Shown here piece after piece: positions 6,342 to 12,527 of a DNA stretch of 14,214 nucleotides (position 1 is its first letter; every line of letters begins with the position of its first letter). The notes beneath the pieces were generated by a model. The model saw only the letters and a list, made by a program, of their open reading frames with translations, had not been told where the DNA came from and did not search any database. This DNA is from DASRDS01 sp035569435 (GTDB lineage: Bacteria > Gemmatimonadota > Gemmatimonadetes > Gemmatimonadales > Gemmatimonadaceae): positions 1 through 14,214 of the forward strand of contig DATMNB010000201.1 of assembly GCA_035569435.1 (NCBI GenBank). Reading direction: 5' to 3'. A program made the translations under genes and the position numbers.

Positions 6342-7109
6342 GTGGGGCACGTGCTGGCGATCGTCAGCCAGAAGGGCGGCGTCGGCAAGACGACGACCGC
6401 CGTGAACCTGGCGGCCGCCTTCGCCAGACGTGGCCTCAAGACGCTCATCGTCGATGTCGACCCACAGGGATCCGTCCGCTACGGCGCCGGGCTCCGCCGC
6501 GGCCACGACACGCGTGGGTTCTTCGACTATCTGAACGGCTCCCGTAAGCTCCGGGAGATCATCCTCCCGACCCAGCTCCCCTGGCTCCGCGTGATCCTCG
6601 TCGGCACGGTGAGCGACGAAGCCAATCATGCGGGGTATCAGGAGCTCGTGTCGGATACCACGATACTGCGCGAAGTCCTCGACGAAGCGCGGGCGCGGTG
6701 CGACGTCGTCATCGTCGACACTCCCCCCGGCCTGGGCCCCCTCGTGCGCCGCACGCTGGAGGCGAGCCAACACGTCGTCGTCCCCCTGCAGTGCGAGCCG
6801 CTCGCGCTCCAGACGACGCCGCAGATCCTGCGCGCGATCCAGGACATCGTCGGCACCAACGCCGAGCTCACCCTCGACGGTATTCTCCTGACGATGTACG
6901 AAGCCGAAAACCCGGCCTGCGTGCGCGTCGCCGACTACGTCCGCAAGCACCTGCCGGCCAACATGGTGTTCGACACGGTCGTCCCGCGCACCGCCGCGTC
7001 AGCCGATGCCTTTGCCGCCGGGCAACCGGTCGTCCTGCGCAGCCCGTCGGACCCAGCGTCCCAGGCCTACGTCAACCTGGCCACGCTCCTGGCCGAGCGC
7101 TTCCAGTGA
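6342..7109 (+). CDS. ParA/Soj-family ATPase (orphan, no ParB)
   Basis: A 255-residue cytosolic P-loop ATPase of the ParA/MinD family, which dimerise with ATP and position DNA or protein cargo. It shows the deviant Walker A KGGVGKTT at 11-18 (signature lysine K11 and P-loop lysine K16), Walker A' DVDPQGS at 38-44, and Walker B CDVVIVDTPPG at 120-130. The full family length is present. I chose GTG 6342, giving MGHVLAIVSQKGG, because family members start a few residues before the P-loop. ATG 6288 would add 18 residues lying in the TPR gene; GTG 6351 is also possible. No parB and no parS-like palindrome is in the window, so chromosome partition is less likely than cargo or protein positioning. 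Its last codons lie in the first copy of a three-copy 21-bp repeat. Confidence 0.92.
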   Translation: MGHVLAIVSQKGGVGKTTTAVNLAAAFARRGLKTLIVDVDPQGSVRYGAGLRRGHDTRGFFDYLNGSRKLREIILPTQLPWLRVILVGTVSDEANHAGYQELVSDTTILREVLDEARARCDVVIVDTPPGLGPLVRRTLEASQHVVVPLQCEPLALQTTPQILRAIQDIVGTNAELTLDGILLTMYEAENPACVRVADYVRKHLPANMVFDTVVPRTAASADAFAAGQPVVLRSPSDPASQAYVNLATLLAERFQ

Positions 7110-7154
7110 GACGCCGAGCGCTTTCAGTGGGACGCCGAGCGCTTTCAGTGAGAC
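7092..7154 (+). repeat. Three tandem 21-bp repeats over the parA stop and lipoprotein start
   Basis: Three adjoining copies lie at 7092-7112, 7113-7133 and 7134-7154, each gccgagcgcttycagtg followed by rgac. Copies 1 and 3 differ at one base, as do copies 2 and 3; copies 1 and 2 differ at two. In the parA frame each unit reads Ala-Glu-Arg-Phe-Gln, then TGA (copies 1 and 3) or TGG (copy 2). In the lipoprotein frame each carries a GTG (7106, 7127, 7148). It looks like an in-frame triplication of the parA 3' end. Confidence 0.9.
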
Positions 7155-8038
7155 GCACGGGAATACCCGCCTTCGCACTTCCTATTGTTTTCTTCCTTGC
7201 CGTTGTAGGTGCCGCGGCCTGCTCCAATCTCAACACCGCCCCCGGCCACGTCGTCTCGATCTTCATCGACACCCTCCCCTACCCATCGATCGTCCAGAAC
7301 GACACCATGCGCGACACCACGGGCAGGGTCGTTCCGTTCAAGGCCACGGCCTTCAATCTGGCCGGGGACTCGCTCCCCGGGGCCGTCCAGTTCTTCTCGC
7401 TCGACGCCAACCTCCTCCGCGTCACCCTCAGCACCAACTTTCCGATCGCCACCGACTCGGCGCCGGCGAGCGTGCGCATCGTCGCCCAGGCCCAGTCGCT
7501 GCAAACGACGCCGACCACGGTCACGATCGCCCTGCGGCCCGATACCGTGTCGCACGACAGCGTGGCCACCGCGTCCGGGACTCCTGCGTTCACGACGTCC
7601 GACACGACGCAGCTCGTGCGCGGCTTCTGCGCCGGCGCGCCAACCTCGGCCCAGATGGTCGCCTTGCTGCGCCACAGGCCTACCGTATCCACCAACACGT
7701 TCACCGGCGTCGACAACTTCATCATGAAGTGGAAGATCATTAGCCCCGACTCGATCGCCGGCACGGGCTCAATTAACGATACGGCGCATTTCGCCTATAT
7801 TGTCGGGGCCAATTTGCTCCCGGCGGTCCGCGACACGACCAAGGGCGGGGGGTTCTCCACCCGGTTTCTGACCTTTGGCGGCGAGGCATTCAAGCGTTTC
7901 CGGGTCGACACCGACACCGTCACCGTCATCGTGCAAGCCTGGGCGACATATAGATTCACCCCGGCCCTCGACAGCGCCGCCCAGGTGCCTGGCATGGTCC
8001 GAGATACCATCCGATTCGTGAACCCCAGCAAATGCTGA
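7148..8038 (+). CDS. Predicted lipoprotein with one bacterial Ig-like domain
   Basis: From GTG 7148 this is 296 residues. The N-terminus MRRTGIPAF plus the hydrophobic stretch ALPIVFFLAVVGAAAC ends in a lipobox-like AAAC (Cys25), so it should be exported and lipid-anchored. Alanine at -3 makes the lipobox slightly atypical. After it, about residues 35-130 (PSIVQNDTMRDTTGRVVPFK, then AFNLAGDSLPGAVQFFSLDA and VRIVAQAQSLQTTPTTVTIAL) has the strand pattern of a Big2-like Ig domain common in surface proteins. The rest (about 150-296) is unassigned, with cysteines at 161 and 296 that could pair. No catalytic motif is seen. Alternative starts are GTG 7106 (four-base GTGA overlap with the parA stop) and GTG 7127, both created by the 21-bp repeat; they would add 14 or 7 basic residues to the signal peptide. 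It overlaps the next gene by seven bases. Confidence 0.77.
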   Translation: MRRTGIPAFALPIVFFLAVVGAAACSNLNTAPGHVVSIFIDTLPYPSIVQNDTMRDTTGRVVPFKATAFNLAGDSLPGAVQFFSLDANLLRVTLSTNFPIATDSAPASVRIVAQAQSLQTTPTTVTIALRPDTVSHDSVATASGTPAFTTSDTTQLVRGFCAGAPTSAQMVALLRHRPTVSTNTFTGVDNFIMKWKIISPDSIAGTGSINDTAHFAYIVGANLLPAVRDTTKGGGFSTRFLTFGGEAFKRFRVDTDTVTVIVQAWATYRFTPALDSAAQVPGMVRDTIRFVNPSKC

Positions 8039-9900
8039 CCTCCACGCGTCGCCCCGACCCCCGTCCCGCCCCCGGGACCCTGACGCAACTGTTCTTCGAG
8101 GCCGTCGAGCACTTCGACAAACCCAACGCCTTGCAATACAAGGCCGGCGGCACCTACCGTCCGATCTCCCACCGCGACGTGCTCCGCCGCGTGCGCCACG
8201 TGGGACTCGGCCTCAAGTCGCTGGGCGTCGGCCCCGGCGACCGCGTGGCGATCCTCTCCGAGAACCGCCCTGAATGGGCGATCGCCGACTTTGCCTGTCT
8301 GACCAGCGCCGTCACCGACGTCCCGCTCTACCCGAGCCTGCCCGCTGAGCAACTCGCCTTCCCGCTCATCGATGCGGGGGTCGTAGCCATCTTTGTGTCC
8401 ACGCCAGCGCAAGCGGCCAAGCTCGCCGCCATTCGCGCACGCGTCCCCTGCCTCCGCACGGTGATCACCTTCGCCGGCACGCGCGTCGACGGCGCCGACC
8501 TGACATTGACGGAGCTCGAGGCGCGAGGCGCCGCGGCCGATAGCGACGCGGTGGCGGCGACCTATCGCCGTGAAGCGCTGACCGTTCGCCCCGACGACGT
8601 GGCGACGATCATCTATACGTCGGGCACGACGGGTGAGCCTAAAGGCGTCATGCTCACGCACGACAACATTTTCTCCAACGTCGCCGCGTCCCAAAAGATC
8701 GTCCCCCATGGCGGCGACGACGTGTGCCTCAGCTTCCTGCCCCTGTCGCACATCTTCGAGCGGATGGGCGGGCACTATCTCATGTTCTCCGTCGGGACAT
8801 CGATCTGCTACGCCGAGTCGGTGGAGACGCTGATCGATGACTTTGGTGTCGTGCGCCCGACGATCGTCTTCTCGGTCCCACGCATCTACGAGAAGATCCT
8901 GAGCGGGGCGACCGAGCGGGCCCGCGCGGCCGGCGGCCTCACCTGGCGCATCTTCTCCTGGGCACGCGCCGTCGGCGAAGAGTGGGTCACGGCCCAGGAA
9001 GCCGGGCGCACCCCGGACGCCTGGCTCGCGGCTCGATACGCCGTGGCGTCGCGTCTCGTGTTCGCCAAGATCCGCGCCCGCATCGGCAACCGCTTGCACC
9101 ATTTCGTCTCGGGAGGCGCGCCGCTGGCCGTCGAGGTGAACCGCTTCTTCCGGGCCGCCGGACTCCTCATCCTCGAGGGCTATGGGCTGACCGAGACGTC
9201 ACCGGTCATCACCGTCAACACCCCGGACGAAAACCGGATCGGCACCGTCGGCAAGCCGATTGCCGGCATCGAGGTCGCGATCGCCGATGACGGTGAGGTC
9301 CTGACCCGCGGCCCGCACGTCATGCTCGGGTACTATAACAAACCCGACGCGACGCACGCGGCCATCGATGACGAGGGCTGGTTCCACACCGGCGACATCG
9401 GCGAGATCGTCGATGGGTACCTGCGCATCACCGACCGCAAGAAGGATCTCATCGTCACCGCCGGCGGCAAGAACATCGCCCCGCAGCCGATCGAGAACAT
9501 CGTGCGCCAGAATCGCTACGTGAGCCACGCCGTGATGATCGGCGACCGGCGGCGGTTTCCGGCCATCCTGATCGTGCCCAACTTCGCCCAGCTCGAGGCG
9601 TGGGCCGCCTACAAGCACATCCCCGTCACCGACCGCGCGGCGTTGATTCATCACCCCGACGTCGTCGCCAAGATGGAGCGCGAGGTACTCGGCGACCTCC
9701 ACGGCCTCGCCAACTTTGAGACCCCCAAGAAGGTCGTCCTCCTCGAGCACGACTTCTCGATCGAGCGCGGCGAGCTCACCCCGACCCTCAAGGTCAAGCG
9801 CCGCGTGGTCGATGCGCACTACAAGGACATCATCGACCACCTGTACGCCACCACTGACTACACGGCGGAGTACGCGGGCGTCCCCAAGCATCACGACTGA
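8032..9900 (+). CDS. Long-chain acyl-CoA synthetase (AMP-forming, FadD/FAA1-type)
   Basis: Activates fatty acids to acyl-CoA via acyl-AMP; 622 residues, close to the 600-residue subfamily that lacks long extensions. ANL-family motifs are in order: P-loop YTSGTTGEPKG (195-205), the acyl-pocket region FLPLSHIFERMGGHY (235-249), YGLTETSP (384-391), WFHTGDIG (450-457), the hinge GYLRITDRKKDLIVTAGGKN (462-481), and the C-terminal catalytic lysine region LTPTLKVKRR (582-591, probably K587). The LSHIFER and KDLIVTAGGKNIAP stretches are typical of long-chain rather than acetyl- or aromatic-specific members. ATG 8032 overlaps the lipoprotein stop (ATGCTGA), so it is the coupled last gene of the TPR-parA operon. 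Substrate chain length cannot be read. Its 3' end overlaps the convergent Trm112-like gene by ten bases. Confidence 0.95.
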   Translation: MLTSTRRPDPRPAPGTLTQLFFEAVEHFDKPNALQYKAGGTYRPISHRDVLRRVRHVGLGLKSLGVGPGDRVAILSENRPEWAIADFACLTSAVTDVPLYPSLPAEQLAFPLIDAGVVAIFVSTPAQAAKLAAIRARVPCLRTVITFAGTRVDGADLTLTELEARGAAADSDAVAATYRREALTVRPDDVATIIYTSGTTGEPKGVMLTHDNIFSNVAASQKIVPHGGDDVCLSFLPLSHIFERMGGHYLMFSVGTSICYAESVETLIDDFGVVRPTIVFSVPRIYEKILSGATERARAAGGLTWRIFSWARAVGEEWVTAQEAGRTPDAWLAARYAVASRLVFAKIRARIGNRLHHFVSGGAPLAVEVNRFFRAAGLLILEGYGLTETSPVITVNTPDENRIGTVGKPIAGIEVAIADDGEVLTRGPHVMLGYYNKPDATHAAIDDEGWFHTGDIGEIVDGYLRITDRKKDLIVTAGGKNIAPQPIENIVRQNRYVSHAVMIGDRRRFPAILIVPNFAQLEAWAAYKHIPVTDRAALIHHPDVVAKMEREVLGDLHGLANFETPKKVVLLEHDFSIERGELTPTLKVKRRVVDAHYKDIIDHLYATTDYTAEYAGVPKHHD

Positions 9901-10490
9901 CCCGCACCCCCCCGCCTCAACTGCACGGTAGGTGCCGCGAGGATTGCCTCGCCCACCCAGTGCCGGTCGTCGCGCGCCAACTCCCGCACACCCTCCGGCA
10001 CCGCCGCCGCGACCGGCGCCAACACTCTCCCGCCAACCCGTAAGGCCCGCACCACCAACTCCGGCGCATCCGTCGCCACCGCCCGCACCGATCCCGCCGC
10101 CAGCGGGATCAGGCCACCTGCGTAGATGGCCGACACGCCCTCCTGTGCGACCGGTGGATCAACAACGAGCAGATGCGCGTCGACGACGTCCGCCAGCGGC
10201 TGTGCGTAGACACTCCACGCCCCGACGAGCACCACGACCCCGCCGGGATCCGCGAGATCGAGTAACGCCGCCGTGCGCAGCACCTCGTCAGCCTCAGCAC
10301 GCGTCGCTGCACTGGTGCGCTCGCCGAACAGCACGGCACCGCCGGCGATGGGATAGACGGCCTCACACACCGGACACCCCAGCTGCCCCTCGACGATGTG
10401 CCGCCCGACCATCCGCTCCGCCGTGGCCACCAGCCAACTCTCGGCGTGCGGCCGCGGACACCGCAGCAGATCTACCAGCTCGATGTGCGT
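9891..10490 (-). CDS. Trm112-like zinc-ribbon protein with degenerate methyltransferase-like domain
   Basis: About 199 residues. The N-terminal 50 form a Trm112-type zinc ribbon: IELVDLLRCPRPH, then GQLGCPVCEAVYPI, giving cysteines in LLRCP and CPVC. The remainder (LADPGGVVVLVGAWSVYAQP, ALRVGGRVLAPVA) looks like a worn-down Rossmann/SAM-methyltransferase fold with no clear SAM motif; this is inference. Function is unknown; Trm112 proteins usually activate methyltransferases. The first standard start in frame is GTG 10430, which would cut off the first ribbon half. In-frame protein-like sequence continues upstream to ACG 10490 (T-H-I-E-L), eight bases after GTAGGG, and no ATG, GTG or TTG follows upstream near the folE stop. 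I therefore take ACG as the probable position of the start. It follows folE by 13 bases (operon) and overlaps the acyl-CoA synthetase end by ten. Confidence 0.68.
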   Translation of the reverse strand, partial: THIELVDLLRCPRPHAESWLVATAERMVGRHIVEGQLGCPVCEAVYPIAGGAVLFGERTSAATRAEADEVLRTAALLDLADPGGVVVLVGAWSVYAQPLADVVDAHLLVVDPPVAQEGVSAIYAGGLIPLAAGSVRAVATDAPELVVRALRVGGRVLAPVAAAVPEGVRELARDDRHWVGEAILAAPTVQLRRGGAGQS

Positions 10491-10503
10491 ATCAGCGACC
10501 CTA

Positions 10504-11118
10504 CTAGCGCCCTTGCGCGCTATTCGCGTAGGCCAGCCGCAAGAACTCGTCGCGTGTCTTCCCGTCGTCGCGGAAACTCCCCCGCAACGCGCTCGTGATC
10601 GTCCGCGAGTTCTGCTTCTCCACGCCCCGCATCATCATGCACAGGTGCTGGGCCTCGATCACGACGCCCACGCCTCGCGGATGCAGCGCCCCCTCGAGCG
10701 CCCGCGCCACCTGCTCGGTCAACCGCTCCTGCACCTGCAGCCGCCGCGCGAACACGTCGACGACGCGCGCCATCTTGGACAACCCGACGATCCGCCCGTT
10801 CGGGATGTACGCCACGTGCGCCCGCCCGAAGAACGGCAGCAGATGATGCTCGCACAACGAGTAGATCTCGATGTCGCGCACCATCACCATGCTCTCGTGC
10901 GTCTCCTCGAACACCGCGTCCCCGATGACCGCCGCCGCGTCCTGCGCGTATCCACGCGTCAGAAACGCCAACGACTTGGCCACTCGTTCCGGTGTCTTCA
11001 CCAGTCCGGTGCGGTCGGGATCCTCGCCCAGCAATTCCAGCTGCCGCCGCACGAGCGCCGCAAATTCCAGTTCACGCTCGTCGGCGCCCGCTGGCACCTC
11101 AGTTATTGTACTCGCCAT
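10504..11118 (-). CDS. folE: GTP cyclohydrolase I FolE
   Basis: Converts GTP to 7,8-dihydroneopterin triphosphate, the first step toward tetrahydrofolate and, in many bacteria, queuosine. It has 204 residues, normal for the type IA enzyme. The zinc site is complete: C89 and H92 in SLCEHH and C160 in QHLCMMMRG, with the same 71-residue spacing as Cys110 and Cys181 of the E. coli enzyme. Other family signatures are GLVKTPERVAKSL (38-50), YIPNGRIVGLSKMARVVDVF (104-123) and TSALRGSFRDD (175-185). The ATG at 11118 is preceded by AGGCGGG as a weak ribosome binding site. A GC hairpin sits 36 bases upstream. It is followed by the Trm112-like gene in the same direction. No riboswitch is apparent. Confidence 0.97.
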   Translation of the reverse strand: MASTITEVPAGADERELEFAALVRRQLELLGEDPDRTGLVKTPERVAKSLAFLTRGYAQDAAAVIGDAVFEETHESMVMVRDIEIYSLCEHHLLPFFGRAHVAYIPNGRIVGLSKMARVVDVFARRLQVQERLTEQVARALEGALHPRGVGVVIEAQHLCMMMRGVEKQNSRTITSALRGSFRDDGKTRDEFLRLAYANSAQGR

Positions 11119-11154
11119 GGTCCCGCCTGATATTCAAGCACGTTCAAATGCGAA

Positions 11155-11178
11155 AGGCCCCGCCGCTCGGCGGGGCCT
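11155..11178 (-). terminator. GC-rich hairpin, probable intrinsic terminator reading leftward
   Basis: A perfect 10-bp stem AGGCCCCGCC / GGCGGGGCCT with a four-base loop. On the minus strand the 3' arm runs into TTTCGCATTT, a modest T-rich tail; on the plus strand no T-run follows. It fits termination of the SbcC-GNAT transcript before folE. It lies 36 bases from the folE start, so it could instead be a leader element of folE. Confidence 0.6.
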
Positions 11179-11413
11179 CTCGAAATAACAGGAACGAAGA
11201 GGGGTTTTTGAAGCCCAGTCGAATGTTTGAGGCCCTCACCATGCCTTCCGTCTTCCCCGCGCTGGGGCCTGGCGTCAGCATAGATTGTCGGACCCACGCG
11301 ATGGACTTATCGGCTCAAAAATTAAGCCTCTCCGCCCCGTGAAGGCTGCACGGAATGTACCGACCTCCAACGACCGAGTCAACGTGCCCGCTTTGTCAAA
11401 ATCCCGCATCGGA

Positions 11414-11539
11414 ATGATCACTGGCGTCACATGCATCATCGTGTGGGCCATCGCCGCGCTCGGCTTCGACGCACCAGGTTACGTCCACCTGCTCTTGAGC
11501 GTCGGCCTGTTCTTATTGATGTGGGGAATCGTCTCGTAG
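11414..11539 (+). CDS. Small hydrophobic membrane peptide (lmo0937/DUF5670-like, tentative)
   Basis: From ATG 11414 the frame encodes 41 residues, almost entirely hydrophobic: GVTCIIVWAIAALGF, a short turn DAPGY, then VHLLLSVGLFLLMWGI. Two short membrane segments joined by a glycine-containing turn with VHLLL recall the tiny lmo0937/DUF5670 membrane proteins (G-x-IHLLL pattern), but the match is from memory and weak. GTG 11384 (51 residues) or GTG 11339 are other starts; TTG 11285 would add a polar 43-residue leader. No clear ribosome binding site precedes 11414. It is convergent with the GNAT gene, 13 bases apart. The remaining gap, 11119-11413, holds only the hairpin at 11155-11178; I see nothing else in it. 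Confidence 0.45.
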   Translation: MITGVTCIIVWAIAALGFDAPGYVHLLLSVGLFLLMWGIVS

Positions 11540-11552
11540 TGGTTGTCGTAGA

Positions 11553-12527
11553 TCAGACTTCCCAGTTGGACCACACGATGCCCTCGGCCCCGCGCGTCTC
11601 CGCCGCACCGGCGACCGCCATGCGCAAATCTGTCCATCGCACCCGCGCCCCGAGCGCCATGAGCTTCTGATACGCGTCGAGATACTCGCCTTGCACGCGC
11701 AACGCGACCCGACGCGTCCCGCTCCGCCGCGCATAGTCGGCGAGCAACCGCACCATCGCCTCGAGATCACTCGTCCGCGCCAACACGAGCTTGAGCACGC
11801 GCAGCTCATCGCGCGATCGCCCCTCGACGAGCGGCGCCGTGTGACACAGCGCAAATCCCTTCACCCGACCGCCCTCTTCCAGTAACACCGTGTCGCCCAG
11901 CGCGAGATGGTCGGTCAATAAGAGTTCGCGCGTGAAGTCGTACCCCGGCAGAATCCCATCCACCAGCGCCCGACACTCCGCGATCATCGCCTCCTGTGCC
12001 GGCCGCGACAGCCGCCCCAGCATCGTCGCCGGGCGTTCCGATGCGGCCGCCTCCACCGTGACCGTCAACGTGAGCCGCCCCGGCACGAGCCCCAACGTCG
12101 AGTAAAACCCGATGTTATCCATCGTCCGCGGCATCGTCTCCAACCCGATCACTTGCGCCCCTTCACGACGCAGCCACTCGATGCCGGCGCGCACAACCTC
12201 TTTGCCAACGCCCGTCCCCTGTGACTCCGGTCGCACCGCGAGTGGCCCCATCCACCCCTCGACGCCCGATCGGTGCGCCATGTTGAACGCCACGACCTCG
12301 CCCCGCTCCCCACGCCACAGCATCGCGCCACCGGCGGCGTCTTCGATCGCATACCGCCAGATCGCCGGATTGAGAAACGGCACCCGTACGCCAATCATCC
12401 CGTCGCGGCGGTACCGCTCCGTGAATGCATCGCTGAACACCTGGTTCAACGCTGGGATGTCCTCGCGCCGCGCAGGATGCGGCCCATCCGCCGAGCGCAG
12501 CTGCCGCCACGTCCGCGCCACGGCCAT
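11553..12527 (-). CDS. Tandem GNAT-family N-acetyltransferase
   Basis: A 324-residue cytosolic protein with two GNAT-like halves. The first (about 17-155) has the acetyl-CoA pyrophosphate loop LAVRPESQGTGVGKEVVRAG (motif Q/R-x-x-G-x-G/A at about 103-108), the preceding WMGPLAV strand, and the closing NIGFYSTLGLVP. The second half (about 170-305; RVKGFALCHTAP, MVRLLADYARRSGTRRVALR, YQKLMALGARVRWTDLRM) has the strand order of GNAT but no Q-x-x-G-x-G loop, so it is probably structural or substrate-binding, as in other double-GNAT proteins. The substrate is unknown. ATG 12527 overlaps the stop of the SbcC-like gene as TGATG, and GTG 12530 directly before it is an equal alternative (GTGA). The two are therefore translationally coupled, which may mean a shared role or simple packing. 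Confidence 0.87.
   Translation of the reverse strand: MAVARTWRQLRSADGPHPARREDIPALNQVFSDAFTERYRRDGMIGVRVPFLNPAIWRYAIEDAAGGAMLWRGERGEVVAFNMAHRSGVEGWMGPLAVRPESQGTGVGKEVVRAGIEWLRREGAQVIGLETMPRTMDNIGFYSTLGLVPGRLTLTVTVEAAASERPATMLGRLSRPAQEAMIAECRALVDGILPGYDFTRELLLTDHLALGDTVLLEEGGRVKGFALCHTAPLVEGRSRDELRVLKLVLARTSDLEAMVRLLADYARRSGTRRVALRVQGEYLDAYQKLMALGARVRWTDLRMAVAGAAETRGAEGIVWSNWEV

Noticed and set aside
6342..7109. Complete ParABS chromosome-partition locus
   Set aside because: No ParB-like gene and no parS-like palindrome was seen anywhere in the window.
6698..7147. Upstream extension of the lipoprotein frame to 6698
   Set aside because: Lies within parA and reads as Arg/Pro/His-rich shadow; a signal peptide begins at 7148.
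7092..7154. CRISPR array or operator iterons for the three 21-bp repeats
   Set aside because: Copies are directly adjoining with no spacers and preserve codon frames of both genes, which fits local tandem duplication.
7795..9102. Long minus-strand open frame (435 codons) opposite the acyl-CoA synthetase
   Set aside because: Lies entirely opposite strong ANL-family motifs; a by-product of high GC.
9932..10507. 191-codon plus-strand frame opposite the Trm112-like gene
   Set aside because: Pro/Ala/Arg-rich low-complexity translation typical of a shadow frame; the minus strand encodes a zinc ribbon.
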